A stretch of DNA of 64,000 bases from Desulfonatronospira sp964577315 (GTDB lineage Bacteria; Desulfobacterota; Desulfovibrionia; Desulfovibrionales; Desulfonatronovibrionaceae), in assembly GCA_964577315.1 (NCBI GenBank), contig CAZNYT010000005.1:1-64000 (forward strand), in the 5' to 3' direction. The notes under the pieces are model-generated. The model had not been told where the DNA came from and did not search any database. It saw nothing but the letters and a program-made list of their open reading frames with translations. The position numbers were made by a program, and so were the translations under genes. Numbering within the stretch: the stretch's first letter is position 1; the number at the start of each line of letters is the position of its first letter. Positions 34,267-43,347 of this stretch are shown one piece after another.

Positions 34267-35733
34267 TTAATTCTCCTTGGCAAGGATCAGGATCTGGCGC
34301 TCGAACTGCTCTTCCATCCTGGCCAGCTTGTCCCGCTTGTAATTCAAAAGATACATGGCGAGCTCCGGGTTTACGGTATACTCCAAGGGGGAGGGGCAGT
34401 TCTTGCGCCTTAACAGGCGATAAATTTCCTTTTGAGACTGCAGCGCCTGCCATTCCATGTTTCTAACCGTGCCTGTTCCCTGACAACGGGGGCAGTTTTC
34501 CATGGTCACGGACAGGGCGGATATCCCCAGTCTCTGCCGGACCAACTGGATAAGACCGAATCTGGACATACGGCTCATATCGGTTCGGGCTTTATCTGAC
34601 TTCAAAGCCGTGCGCAGGGTCTTTTCCACATCACTTACGTGTTTTTTATCCTTCATCTCGATAAAGTCGATGATAACCTGTCCCCCCACATCCCGGAGCA
34701 TCAACTGCCTGGGAATGCTTTCAGCAGCCTCCAGGTTGGTCTTGTAGGCCATTTCCCGAAAATCCTTCTCTCCCCCTATTTTCCCGGAGTTGATATCCAC
34801 TGCCATAAGCGCCTCGGTTTGATCAAAAACCAAGCGGCCACCGCTGGGCAGTTCTACTTCTCGGGAAAAGATCTGACTGATCTGCTTTTCCAGATTGAAA
34901 CGCTCCATCAGGGTTTTTTCCGGGTCGTTATGCAACCGGACCATCTTCTTCCGCCGGGGATAAACCAGGCTTACGAACTCCTGGACCTGCTCCGCTACCT
35001 GGTCGTTATCCACCCAGATCTCGGAAACATCCTGGGTCAGGTAATCCCGAACCGCCCTGAACGCCAGGTCTTTTTCTTCGTAGATCAGGGCAGGCACTTC
35101 TTCCGAAACCCCCTTCTTTCGCACCTCCTTCCAAAGACGCTTCAAGAATTGGAGATCCCTGGAAAGATCGGTCTTGCTCCGGCCTTCGCTCACCGTCCGG
35201 ACAATCACCCCTACTCCCTCTTCCAGGTTTAGCTCCTGGACAATGGATTTCAAACGCTCCCTTTCCTTTTCATCCTCGATTTTTCGGGATATGCCCATCT
35301 GATCGCGGCCCGGGGTGAGCACGAAATAGCGTCCCGGCAGAGACAAATAAGTGGTCAGAAAAGCCCCTTTGCTACCGGTGGGCTCCTTGACCACCTGGAC
35401 CAGAAGCTCCTGACCTGGCTTTAAAACCCTTTGGAGAGGGGGATATTTATATCCTTTGGCAGGCTTGAGATCCCTTTGGTAATATTCCGGATGCACTTCA
35501 TCCACTTGCAAAAAGCCGTTCTTTCCCACTCCGTAGTCGATAAAAGCAGCCTGCAGGGCCTGATCAATATTGTGGATCTTCCCCTTGTAAATATTGCCCT
35601 TGGTCTTGGCTTGACCCAACATTTCCACGTAATATTCCTGGATCACACCGTCCAAGGCCAAAACCAGTTCAATCTGTTCCCCGGGCAGCACGCTGAGAAA
35701 CATTTTCCTCTTTCTTTTCTTGCCTGTAGCCAT
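34267..35733 (-). CDS. rng: Ribonuclease E/G family endoribonuclease
   Basis: 488 residues, RNase G size. An N-terminal S1 RNA-binding domain (NIYKGKIHNIDQALQAAFID) is followed by the RNase-H-like and 5'-sensing parts. The two metal-binding aspartates lie in LMAVDINSG and VIIDFIEMKD. A zinc-link CPRCQGTG joins the dimer. There is no long C-terminal degradosome scaffold as in RNase E. Gene order rng-queH with a 3-base gap; a radical SAM gene ends 1 base upstream of its start. Confidence 0.93.
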   Translation of the reverse strand: MATGKKRKRKMFLSVLPGEQIELVLALDGVIQEYYVEMLGQAKTKGNIYKGKIHNIDQALQAAFIDYGVGKNGFLQVDEVHPEYYQRDLKPAKGYKYPPLQRVLKPGQELLVQVVKEPTGSKGAFLTTYLSLPGRYFVLTPGRDQMGISRKIEDEKERERLKSIVQELNLEEGVGVIVRTVSEGRSKTDLSRDLQFLKRLWKEVRKKGVSEEVPALIYEEKDLAFRAVRDYLTQDVSEIWVDNDQVAEQVQEFVSLVYPRRKKMVRLHNDPEKTLMERFNLEKQISQIFSREVELPSGGRLVFDQTEALMAVDINSGKIGGEKDFREMAYKTNLEAAESIPRQLMLRDVGGQVIIDFIEMKDKKHVSDVEKTLRTALKSDKARTDMSRMSRFGLIQLVRQRLGISALSVTMENCPRCQGTGTVRNMEWQALQSQKEIYRLLRRKNCPSPLEYTVNPELAMYLLNYKRDKLARMEEQFERQILILAKEN

Positions 35734-35734
35734 A

Positions 35735-36685
35735 CTAAAATCCTTTACTGGTATAAAATTTTTGATCCCGCTCCTGGATAGCCTGAATCAAGCCCGATGC
35801 CTGGAGGTTATCTAAAATGGCAGCGGTCTCCCCGGGATCCAACCCCAGGGCCGCACATAACTGCTCCCGGGTCTGCGGCCTTCTTCGAAGGGAATCCAGA
35901 ATACATCCGGTGTTAACCTTACGTTTCTCCCCCTGCCCGTGATTAAAAAGACCGGCAGGATTATCCTGGGGATCAATTTGTAAAAAGCTTCTCCATTTGT
36001 GCAGCACGTCCGGGTCTGGAACAGCCGGCTGCATATGAGCCCCGGGCCTGCTCATACAGGTAATATCCACCCGGTCCCGCTTAAAATCCCTTAAAAATTC
36101 CTGCATCTTTTCCAGGTTTTCCTGGGAATCGTTTACTCCTGGAACCAAGAGAATTTCCAGGTAAATCCTGCCGGAAAATCCCTGGCAAAATCTGGTCAGA
36201 TTTTGCGCTAGGCTCCCGATATCCAGTCCCGTGCAAGGCCTGTTCAACCTGGCGAATTCCCGGGGCATCAGGGTATCCAGGGAGGGCAAAACCACATCCG
36301 CTGCCCCCAGCTCCTTGCGCACCTCGGAACTGAAGAGCAGGGAGGAGTTGGTAAGCACTGCCACGGGGATCTCCGGAACCATGTTTTTAATGCCCTCAAT
36401 AATTTGTCCCAGATGCAGGTTCAAGCAAGGTTCACCTTCCCCGCCCAAAGTGATACAATCTATTTCTGGATGATCATCTAAGGCTAGCCAGGTCTCAAGC
36501 TCTTGCAGAACCCGATCTTTATGCACATAAGGAGCCCTGTGCAGTGTCTGGGAATGGGTAGGGCCGCACTCGCAGTACAAACAATCAAAGGAGCATATGC
36601 GATCGCCCAGAAGATCTACTCCTAAGGATCTTCCCAGTCTTGAGGACAGAACTGGACCGAAAATATATTTGAACATCCGCTGCAT
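35735..36685 (-). CDS. Radical SAM protein with C-terminal winged helix
   Basis: 316 residues. The 4Fe-4S motif is Cys31-x3-Cys35-x2-Cys38 (ICSFDCLYC), with Cys40 next to it. CITLGGEGEPCLNLHLG is the SAM-binding GGE region. The N-terminal KYIFGPVLSSRLGRSLGVD is typical of the COG0731-type Fe-S oxidoreductases, related to wyosine-synthesis TYW1 but lacking its other domains. The last about 70 residues look like a winged helix (RRRPQTREQLCAALGLDPGE). The substrate is unknown. Its stop lies 1 base before the rng start. Confidence 0.82.
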   Translation of the reverse strand: MQRMFKYIFGPVLSSRLGRSLGVDLLGDRICSFDCLYCECGPTHSQTLHRAPYVHKDRVLQELETWLALDDHPEIDCITLGGEGEPCLNLHLGQIIEGIKNMVPEIPVAVLTNSSLLFSSEVRKELGAADVVLPSLDTLMPREFARLNRPCTGLDIGSLAQNLTRFCQGFSGRIYLEILLVPGVNDSQENLEKMQEFLRDFKRDRVDITCMSRPGAHMQPAVPDPDVLHKWRSFLQIDPQDNPAGLFNHGQGEKRKVNTGCILDSLRRRPQTREQLCAALGLDPGETAAILDNLQASGLIQAIQERDQKFYTSKGF

Positions 36686-36880
36686 AACCTAAAATTTTAA
36701 TCTACTGACTGCAAACCACTTTTTTATATCCATGTCTTGACATATAAAAGACCTTGGGCTTTTCTACCCGGCACTGCTAATTGGGTTACCCCCAATGTTA
36801 TCAGCCTGAGTCAAAAGCTAACCAACACCTTTACATCCCTGTGCAAGCAGCATCTTGGAATAAAAAACGGAGGTCAACCA

Positions 36881-37705
36881 ATGATAAACCCTGGACAATT
36901 AGTAATGCTGGTCAGCCCCAAGGGCAAGCGTTACTTTCGAGTTGTACATCCCGAAGATATACTTAACACCAATGATGGCCAGCTTCAAATGCAAAAAGTG
37001 CTGGAACAGGATTTTGGAGGCAAGATATATACTCATATGGACAAGGCTTACACAATTATGAAACCTACGCTTTATGATTTGATCAAATCCGTCAAACGCC
37101 AAACCCAGATTATCTATCCCAAGGACATCGGTTACATTGTAATAAAGCTGGGCATTGCTCCCGGGTGCAAGGTGATCGAGGCGGGCTCCGGCTCCGGGGC
37201 TCTTACTACCGCCCTGGCCTGGTTTGCCGGCCCTGAAGGACGGGTTATCTCGTTTGAACGCCGGGATGAGTTTGCCTCCCTGTGCCGTTTGAATCTGGAA
37301 AAAACCGGGCTGGAATCCAGGGTGGAAATAGTTAACCAGGATATTGAATCCGGGTTCGGGCTAATATCCAATGTGGACGCTCTGTTTCTGGACGTGCGAA
37401 CCCCCTGGGATTATTTGGAGCATATCCCCGAGGCGTTAGTTCCCGGAGGACCCGTGGGCTTTTTACTGCCCACCATGAACCAAGTGAGCAAGCTCTTGGA
37501 AGCAATGGAAAACAGGCCTTTCTGTTTTTTGGAAGTAGTGGAGATTTTCCTGAGACACTATAAGCCGGTAGCGGATCGTTTAAGACCCGAGGACCGCATG
37601 GTAGCTCATACCGGATACCTGGTTTTTGCCCGGCTAAGCACTCCGGACAAAAACGTGGAACCGGAAATGGAATTAATCCAGGAACAGGAGAACAATACAT
37701 GTTGA
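36881..37705 (+). CDS. trmI: tRNA (adenine-58-N1)-methyltransferase TrmI
   Basis: 274 residues from the ATG at 36881, chosen because GGAGG lies 9 bases upstream and the protein then begins MINPGQLVMLVSPKGKRYF, a normal TrmI start; the longer open frame upstream is unlikely. The SAM-binding motif I is VIEAGSGSGALTTALA, and the Gcd14/TrmI segments YPKDIGYIVIKLGI and LDVRTPWDYLEHI are present. It methylates A58 of the T loop. The last 7 bases overlap the yggS start. Confidence 0.93.
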   Translation: MINPGQLVMLVSPKGKRYFRVVHPEDILNTNDGQLQMQKVLEQDFGGKIYTHMDKAYTIMKPTLYDLIKSVKRQTQIIYPKDIGYIVIKLGIAPGCKVIEAGSGSGALTTALAWFAGPEGRVISFERRDEFASLCRLNLEKTGLESRVEIVNQDIESGFGLISNVDALFLDVRTPWDYLEHIPEALVPGGPVGFLLPTMNQVSKLLEAMENRPFCFLEVVEIFLRHYKPVADRLRPEDRMVAHTGYLVFARLSTPDKNVEPEMELIQEQENNTC

Positions 37706-38436
37706 TTGCTGAAACAAATAACAAGGAAATGGTACTTGAGCTTCAAAACAACCTGGACTCCATCCGGGAAAAAATCCGGGCTGCCCTGGTTTCATGCCCG
37801 GATCCGGAGCGGGAAGTAACCATTGTGGCTGCCTCCAAGAAACAGCCCTGGGAAAGAATCCAGGCCTTGGCCCAACTGGGACATATACATTTCGGTGAAA
37901 ACTACGTCCAGGAAGGCCTGGAAAAAATCCGGGCCCTAGGGGATAAGAACCTTAAATGGCATTTCATAGGCGGTCTGCAAAGCAATAAGGCCAAATACAT
38001 CCCGGAGGCATTCCATTTGGTGCATTCCCTGGACTCTTACAAAACTGCCCAGGCCTTAAGCAAAAGGGCCCAAAAACTGGGCCTGATCCAGGAAGTACTG
38101 ATCCAGGTTAACCTGGGCAGGGAACGCCAGAAAGCTGGCATATGGAAGCAGGATTTGCATGAATTTGCCAGTTATATATACCAATTGGAAAGTCTGCGGC
38201 TCTCCGGCTTGATGTTGATGCCCCCGCTCTCCCGGGATCCGGAAGAATCCCGGCCTTATTTCGCGGAGCTTAGAACCCTCAAGGACAACCTGGAGCAGGA
38301 CCTGAATGTGAAACTCCCCCATCTATCCATGGGCATGTCCCAGGATTATGTCCAGGCTGTGCAGGAAGGGGCCACCCTCATCCGCCTAGGCAGTGTTCTT
38401 TTGGGATCCAGACCGGAATGCGGGGTAAGCGGCTGA
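37699..38436 (+). CDS. PLP homeostasis protein, YggS family
   Basis: 245 residues, single-domain alanine-racemase-like TIM barrel binding pyridoxal phosphate. The PLP lysine is Lys47 in VAASKKQP. Family motifs HFGENYVQE, WHFIGGLQSNK and LSMGMSQDYVQAVQEGATLIRLGS are all clear. It buffers intracellular PLP and affects amino-acid metabolism. It overlaps trmI by 7 bases. A 214-base gap with a flagellar-type promoter follows before motA. Confidence 0.94.
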   Translation: MLIAETNNKEMVLELQNNLDSIREKIRAALVSCPDPEREVTIVAASKKQPWERIQALAQLGHIHFGENYVQEGLEKIRALGDKNLKWHFIGGLQSNKAKYIPEAFHLVHSLDSYKTAQALSKRAQKLGLIQEVLIQVNLGRERQKAGIWKQDLHEFASYIYQLESLRLSGLMLMPPLSRDPEESRPYFAELRTLKDNLEQDLNVKLPHLSMGMSQDYVQAVQEGATLIRLGSVLLGSRPECGVSG

Positions 38437-38506
38437 ATCTGAATATGGAAGCGCATGCTTTGCAAAATACGACCTATAGCGCCGCGGAATCAAGTTCCAG
38501 GAAAAT

Positions 38507-38534
38507 TAAACCCATTCCTGTTTTCTGCCGATAA
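38507..38534 (+). promoter_or_regulatory. Sigma-28 (FliA-type) promoter upstream of motA
   Basis: TAAA (38507-38510), 16 bases, then a perfect GCCGATAA (38527-38534), the -10 element of flagellar sigma-28 promoters (consensus TAAA-N15-GCCGATAA). It lies about 115 bases upstream of motA. A separate TATAAT (38560-38565) without a convincing -35 also occurs in the gap. Confidence 0.72.
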
Positions 38535-38650
38535 ATTAAAGTAGATTGTCTATTAAAGTTATAATCCCCGGGGGGAATGGAGCTTAACTTGACTGGTATA
38601 CAGCCGTGGTTAACCATTTTATGAACATTTAAAAAACACTTAGAAGACCT

Positions 38651-39415
38651 ATGGATATCTCTACTGTACTAGGTATTGTCATCGCTTTCGGACTATTCTC
38701 GGCTGCTATTGTCCTGGGAGGCAGTCCGGCAGTATTTTTAAACTTTACAGCCGCCCTGATTGTTTTTGGGGGAACCATCGGTGCCACCATGGTTAACTAT
38801 CCCCTTAAAAACGTTCTGGGATTGGTGGGAATAGTTAAACATGCTTTTGCTCCCAAAATTCAGAGTCCCCAGGAAATCATAGAGCAATTCATAGGGTACG
38901 CCAACAAGGCCCGCAGGGAAGGCATTCTCGCCTTGGAGCCCATACTGCAGGAGGTAGAAGATCCCTACCTGCAAAAGGGTCTGCAACTGACTGTAGACGG
39001 CCTGGAGCCGCAAACCATCCAGGAAATTATGGAGACAGAGATCTCCAATATAGAGGATCGTCACCAGACGGGAGTGGACCTATTGGCTGCCATGGGAACC
39101 TTTGCTCCTGCTATGGGTATGACCGGCACCCTGATAGGACTGGTTCTCATGCTTCAGGACCTGGACGATCCCGCAGCCATCGGCCCGGCCATGGCCATAG
39201 CCCTGATCACCACATTCTACGGTATTATCTTGGCCAACGTGCTCTTCATACCCTTATCCGGCAAGCTTAAAAATAGAAGCAAGGAAGAGATAATGGTTAA
39301 GGAGATGATCCTGGAAGGTATCCTGTGCATCTCCAAAGGTGAAAATCCCAGAATCATAGAAGAGAAGATAAACAGTTATCTGCCTCCTAAATCCAGGCGA
39401 TCCGAAGAGAAGTAA
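38651..39415 (+). CDS. motA: Flagellar stator protein MotA
   Basis: 254-residue inner-membrane stator subunit with four transmembrane helices. The N-terminus TVLGIVIAFGLFSAAIVLGGSPAVF and the channel-side GTFAPAMGMTGTLIGLVLML (containing the conserved Pro) are clear; the cytoplasmic loop has the charged residues that contact FliG. Two motB-type genes follow directly, the first beginning at the base after the stop. Confidence 0.96.
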   Translation: MDISTVLGIVIAFGLFSAAIVLGGSPAVFLNFTAALIVFGGTIGATMVNYPLKNVLGLVGIVKHAFAPKIQSPQEIIEQFIGYANKARREGILALEPILQEVEDPYLQKGLQLTVDGLEPQTIQEIMETEISNIEDRHQTGVDLLAAMGTFAPAMGMTGTLIGLVLMLQDLDDPAAIGPAMAIALITTFYGIILANVLFIPLSGKLKNRSKEEIMVKEMILEGILCISKGENPRIIEEKINSYLPPKSRRSEEK

Positions 39416-40237
39416 ATGGCCCGTAAGAAGAAAAAGGAAGAGGACAGCGGCGGGGAAGATAAATGGCTCCTCCCCTTTTTGTCCCTCATGCTAGTGGTGC
39501 TGGTCTTCTTTATTTTCCTGGTCACCCATGCCACCTTCGAGGACCGCAGGAAAATCGAGCTGGTAATCGAAAGCTTGCACGGCACCTTTGGCGAGGGCTT
39601 GGGTCCGGGCAAAGTGGATGTTTTGGACCAGACCGATATTGAACGTGCCCTGGAACCTGGTCCCATGCCTGATGACGGGGATCTGCAGCAGCTGAAACCT
39701 TTGCTCTGGGACGATAAGACCCAGGATCTTAACTTTGTGGAAGGTGAGTTTGTACAAGTCTTTACAGTAAATTCCGAGGTACTTTTCCAGCCCGGGGAAG
39801 TGGAGCTCACCCCGGAAGGTACAGACCTTCTGGATAAAATAGTTCCGGTTTTGCAGGATCTGGAGTATCCGGTCCTTTTGGCCGGGCATACCTCCCTGCT
39901 CCGGGACGAATTCGGCGTGGGCTGGGAAGCCCTGCGCGATCAGGAGATAATCAATCCTTCCTGGGAGCTGTCCCTGGACCGGGTTCTGAACGTATATCGC
40001 TACGTCCTGGAACAAGGGGTAGACCCGGAAATGATCCGAGTGGAGGCCTTCGGAAAATTTCAGCCCAGATACAGCAACCGAACTGAGCAGGGACGCAGCA
40101 ACAACCGCAGGGTGGACATTGTGCTGGATAAACGCAATCCGGAATGGACCCATGCCCGGGCGGAAGAGGCAGCAGCACTGGAGCCGGAGGATCCCCAGGA
40201 ATACGAACACCGGGATTTTCTGTTCGAGCTGAATTAG
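39416..40237 (+). CDS. MotB-like protein lacking the channel aspartate
   Basis: 273 residues: a short basic N-terminus (ARKKKKEED), one transmembrane helix (about 17-40, WLLPFLSLMLVVLVFFIFLV), a linker, and an OmpA/MotB-type peptidoglycan-binding domain (AGHTSLLRDEFGVGW ... SNNRRVDIVL). Aligned with the next gene and with MotB in general, the ion-carrying Asp of the helix is replaced by Ser23, so on its own it should not conduct protons or sodium. The peptidoglycan domain also has Ser where MotB usually has Asp after GHT. It sits between motA and a normal motB. Confidence 0.85.
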   Translation: MARKKKKEEDSGGEDKWLLPFLSLMLVVLVFFIFLVTHATFEDRRKIELVIESLHGTFGEGLGPGKVDVLDQTDIERALEPGPMPDDGDLQQLKPLLWDDKTQDLNFVEGEFVQVFTVNSEVLFQPGEVELTPEGTDLLDKIVPVLQDLEYPVLLAGHTSLLRDEFGVGWEALRDQEIINPSWELSLDRVLNVYRYVLEQGVDPEMIRVEAFGKFQPRYSNRTEQGRSNNRRVDIVLDKRNPEWTHARAEEAAALEPEDPQEYEHRDFLFELN

Positions 40238-40253
40238 TTCGGAGGATATTGCA

Positions 40254-40979
40254 TTGGCCAGGAGAAGGAAAAAAAAGGGCGGAGCACCCAAGCCTATATG
40301 GATGATGACCTTTTCGGACCTGGTAACCGTTCTGCTTACCTTTTTCGTCCTGGTTCTCAGCATGGGTGCCATGGACCGCGAGAAAATCCATGAGATGGTT
40401 AGCGTGTTCAGGCAGGATACCGGCTTCCTAACCCCCAAGACCGCGGGCAGGATGCCAGATAAATTCACTGTATTCGAGGATGTAGTAGAAAAACCCTGGG
40501 AAATCTTGGAAAAACAGGACAGGATCAAGGATCTCCTTTTCCCGGATGACGAGCTGCCTCCGGAAATCAGCAGAAGCACCCTGGAGGAAAACCTGGAAAT
40601 ACTGGTAAGGCCCGAGGGAGTGGCCCTGCTCATGACAGACGAGTTGCTTTTCCCATTTGAGCAAACCAGCCTAACCCCGGAAGGCAGGCAGATACTGGAG
40701 CAGATCATTCCCCTGGTGCAAAGTTGGCCGGCTCCAGTGAACGTAGCCGGTTATACATGTAATATTCCCGGAATCACCATGGACAACTACGATTTTGCTG
40801 CCCACCGGGCCATGGCGGTTACAGAGCATTTATTGATCAATGATGTGGAACAGGACAGGTTGTCTGTTTCTGCTTACGGACCCCACTTTCCTGTGGCTGA
40901 TCATGAGACCGAGGAGGGCCGGGCCCAGAACAGGCGGGTGGAGATTCTTTTCAAAAAGGCCCCTAGACCTTATATGTAA
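40254..40979 (+). CDS. motB: Flagellar stator protein MotB
   Basis: 241 residues beginning at TTG with GGAGG eight bases upstream. The transmembrane segment PIWMMTFSDLVTVLLTFFVL contains the essential ion-binding Asp22, and a plug/linker and an OmpA-like domain (AHRAMAVTEHLL ... QNRRVEILF) follow. It is the catalytically normal partner for MotA. The helix resembles both proton-type MotB and sodium-type PomB/MotS proteins, so the coupling ion is not assigned. Confidence 0.92.
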   Translation: MARRRKKKGGAPKPIWMMTFSDLVTVLLTFFVLVLSMGAMDREKIHEMVSVFRQDTGFLTPKTAGRMPDKFTVFEDVVEKPWEILEKQDRIKDLLFPDDELPPEISRSTLEENLEILVRPEGVALLMTDELLFPFEQTSLTPEGRQILEQIIPLVQSWPAPVNVAGYTCNIPGITMDNYDFAAHRAMAVTEHLLINDVEQDRLSVSAYGPHFPVADHETEEGRAQNRRVEILFKKAPRPYM

Positions 40980-41048
40980 AACTTATGGATCCAAGCTTGA
41001 AATACTTGGCAAATGCTGAGAAAATATAAATAAAGCAATAGCATTCTT

Positions 41049-41077
41049 TTGACTATAGGTTGTAAACATACTAATAT
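41049..41077 (+). promoter_or_regulatory. Putative sigma-70 promoter of fliL
   Basis: TTGACT (41049-41054), a 17-base spacer and TAATAT (41072-41077) lie about 25 bases before fliL. Spacing is ideal and the elements are near consensus, but the intergenic sequence is AT-rich, so a chance match is possible. Confidence 0.4.
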
Positions 41078-41101
41078 TTTATAAAATTTTCTGGAGTTTC
41101 A

Positions 41102-41578
41102 ATGGCTGAAGAAGAGGGAAAAAAGAAAAGATCCTTATGGCTTAAACTGCTGCTCATTTTCGTTATTGTGGCAGTTTTGGGGGTAGGAGGTTTTTTTGGC
41201 TATCAGTATTTCATGGACCAACAGGACCAGGATCCGGAACAAGTCGAAGAAGAGGCTACGCCGGACCATCCCGAGGATACCGAAATGGTGGAGCTGGACC
41301 CCTTTGTGGTTAATTTGGCTGATCCCCTGGGAAGGAGATATCTGAGGGCCACCATCGAGGTTGAAACCGTAGATAGCAACGCAGCAGAAGACTTGCAGGA
41401 CAAGCAAGCCCAGGTCCGGGATTCGGTTTTAATGCTGCTTTCCAGTAAAACCTTCGAGGATATAAGGGCTATGGATCAAAAAATCCAGTTAAGGCATGAG
41501 ATCGTGGAAAGATTGAACCAGGTTATCGGTCAGGGCAGAGTGGTCAAGGTCTATTTTACGGAATTCGTGGTCCAATAA
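41102..41578 (+). CDS. fliL: Flagellar basal body-associated protein FliL
   Basis: 158 residues: a basic N-terminus, one transmembrane helix (about 14-36), an acidic linker, and the periplasmic FliL domain (VELDPFVVNLADPLGRRYLRA, ending RVVKVYFTEFVVQ, the usual FliL terminus). It surrounds the stator and modulates torque. It follows motAB and precedes fliM, with a decayed R2 element in the 224-base gap to fliM. Confidence 0.93.
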   Translation: MAEEEGKKKRSLWLKLLLIFVIVAVLGVGGFFGYQYFMDQQDQDPEQVEEEATPDHPEDTEMVELDPFVVNLADPLGRRYLRATIEVETVDSNAAEDLQDKQAQVRDSVLMLLSSKTFEDIRAMDQKIQLRHEIVERLNQVIGQGRVVKVYFTEFVVQ

Positions 41579-41628
41579 GGCTTTCTGGGTATGTGAGATC
41601 CTGGTATTTTAAATGCATTCACTAACAA

Positions 41629-41771
41629 CTCGAGAGGCAAAAGTTCCTGGACAACACTCTGTTTTTCTTTAGAATTTCTAACCTGTTAATGTCCATATCA
41701 TTCTCTAGCTTAACGTACTGATTTTCTAGTCTTACTTTTTTAACTTGGACCCTTTGCTTTTAACTCTCAAG
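41629..41771 (+). repeat. R2 element, degenerate copy F
   Basis: CTCGAGAGGCAAAAGTT at the left and TGCTTTTAACTCTCAAG at the right match the R2 inverted ends with a few changes, and the 143-base length fits. The interior is only loosely similar and no target duplication is visible (CTAACAA versus AAACCTA), so this would be an old, decayed copy. It lies between fliL and fliM. Confidence 0.5.
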
Positions 41772-41802
41772 AAACCTAAAAAAACCTATTTAAGACTTTG
41801 CC

Positions 41803-42783
41803 ATGAACAAAATACTGGATCAAAGCGAAGTGGACGCTCTTCTCACGGGACTTACCGGAGGAGAGGTGGAAACAGAGACCGACGCCCCTGAGGAAGAGGA
41901 TTCCGGGGTTGTGTCCTTTGACTTGTCCAACCAGGACCGCATCATTCGCGGACGCATGCCGGTCCTGGAAATCATTAACGACCGCTTCGCCCGGCTAGCC
42001 ACCAATACCATGGCCAACACCATGCGCAAAAGAGTGGATGTCAATCCCATATCCATTGATATGTCCAAGTTCGGGGATTTCATGCGCTCCTTGCCGGTAC
42101 CCACGAGCATAAACATCTTCAAGGTGGATCCCCTGCGCGGAAACGCTCTGATGATCGTGGATACCAGACTGGTGTTCGCCCTGGTGGAGAATTTCTTTGG
42201 GGGCACAGGTACCCAGCCCAAGATCGAAGGTAGGGACTTCACCCCTATAGAACAAAGCATCGTGGTCAAAGTCGTGAAAATGCTTCTGGGCAATCTGGAA
42301 GACGCTTGGCGTCCGGTGCATGAAGTGGGGATTGAGCTCACCAGGTCCGAAGTAAATCCTCAGTTCGCTACCGTGGTTCCTCCCAGCGACGTGGTGGTGG
42401 TAATTACATTCGAGGTAGAACTGGAGAACGCCATAGGTTCCTTGGTAATATGTCTGCCCTACGCCACCATAGAGCCTATCCGTTCCAAGCTGTACGCCTC
42501 CTACCAATCCGAACGTCTAGAAGTGGATCATGCCTGGCTTACCCGATTCAAGGAACGACTCATGGAAATCCCAGTAGATTTCAATGTGACCATGGGACAG
42601 ACCCAAATAACCGGAAGACAGCTCCTTAATATGGAAAAAGGGGATATTCTGCTTTTGGATACGGATCAGGACGATTATCTTGAGGGCTACGTGGAAGGGG
42701 TGCTCAAATTTCACGGCCTGCCCGGATACGTCAAAGGGAACAAGGCTTTCCAGGTAGTCCAGGAAGAAGAAACCAACTTCTAG
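41803..42783 (+). CDS. fliM: Flagellar motor switch protein FliM
   Basis: 326-residue C-ring protein. The N-terminus has a conserved LDQSEVDALL segment (a CheY-binding region lies nearby); the middle is the CheC-like domain (RFARLATNTMANTMRKRVDV, LVENFFGGTG); the C-terminus is the SpoA domain paired with FliN. The ribosome-binding site is poor. It is followed 12 bases later by fliN. An old R2 copy just upstream may have displaced its original promoter or spacer. Confidence 0.96.
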   Translation: MNKILDQSEVDALLTGLTGGEVETETDAPEEEDSGVVSFDLSNQDRIIRGRMPVLEIINDRFARLATNTMANTMRKRVDVNPISIDMSKFGDFMRSLPVPTSINIFKVDPLRGNALMIVDTRLVFALVENFFGGTGTQPKIEGRDFTPIEQSIVVKVVKMLLGNLEDAWRPVHEVGIELTRSEVNPQFATVVPPSDVVVVITFEVELENAIGSLVICLPYATIEPIRSKLYASYQSERLEVDHAWLTRFKERLMEIPVDFNVTMGQTQITGRQLLNMEKGDILLLDTDQDDYLEGYVEGVLKFHGLPGYVKGNKAFQVVQEEETNF

Positions 42784-42795
42784 AAAGGATAAGTT

Positions 42796-43347
42796 ATGAG
42801 CGCAAAAAACAAGAAGAACGACACCGATCAGGATAAATTAGCTGAGGAATGGGCCGCAGCCCTGGAGGAGCAGGAAGAACAGCCCCAGGACTCTTCCCAG
42901 GAATCCCAGGACCAGGATCAGGAAAAGTCCGAACAGGACTTGGCTGACGAATGGGCCAAGGCCTTGGCCACTGAAGAGGAAGAAAACCTCAAGGAGGAGC
43001 AAGAGCAGAAAACCTTGAGCTCCCAGAGCAAGGATGCTGAGTTCAAGGATCTGACAGAAGAGGCCAAAAAACAAACCGAAGGTACCAAGAGGGACCTGGA
43101 CTTTATCCTGGACATTCCCTTGACTGTTACCGCCCAATTGGGGGGAACTCAACTCCTAATCAATGAGCTTCTGCAACTGGGTCAAGGCTCAGTGGTGGAG
43201 CTTAACAAGCTGGCTGGCGAGCCCCTGGAGGTCCTTGTCAACGGCAAGCTGGTTGCCCGGGGGGAAGCTGTTGTTATCAACGAGAAGTTCGGCGTGCGCC
43301 TGACAGATATCATAAGCCCAGTGGAAAGGGTTAAGAAGCTTGGATAA
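42796..43347 (+). CDS. fliN: Flagellar motor switch protein FliN
   Basis: 183 residues. The first about 95 are highly acidic and Gln/Lys-rich with no domain, longer than in enteric FliN (about 137 total). The C-terminal SpoA domain (DFILDIPLTVTAQLGGTQLL, VELNKLAGEPLEVLVNGKLVARGEAVVINEKFGVRLTDI) is intact. It forms the bottom of the C ring. It overlaps fliO by 8 bases. Confidence 0.95.
   Translation: MSAKNKKNDTDQDKLAEEWAAALEEQEEQPQDSSQESQDQDQEKSEQDLADEWAKALATEEEENLKEEQEQKTLSSQSKDAEFKDLTEEAKKQTEGTKRDLDFILDIPLTVTAQLGGTQLLINELLQLGQGSVVELNKLAGEPLEVLVNGKLVARGEAVVINEKFGVRLTDIISPVERVKKLG

Noticed and set aside
36737..36880. N-terminal extension of trmI from 36737.
   Set aside because: The ATG at 36881 has a GGAGG site and matches the family start; the preceding 48 codons show no TrmI similarity.
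39491..40708. A 405-codon minus-strand ORF over the two motB genes.
   Set aside because: It is the antisense shadow of two well-supported genes, with Ser/Arg-rich low-complexity composition and no recognised motif.
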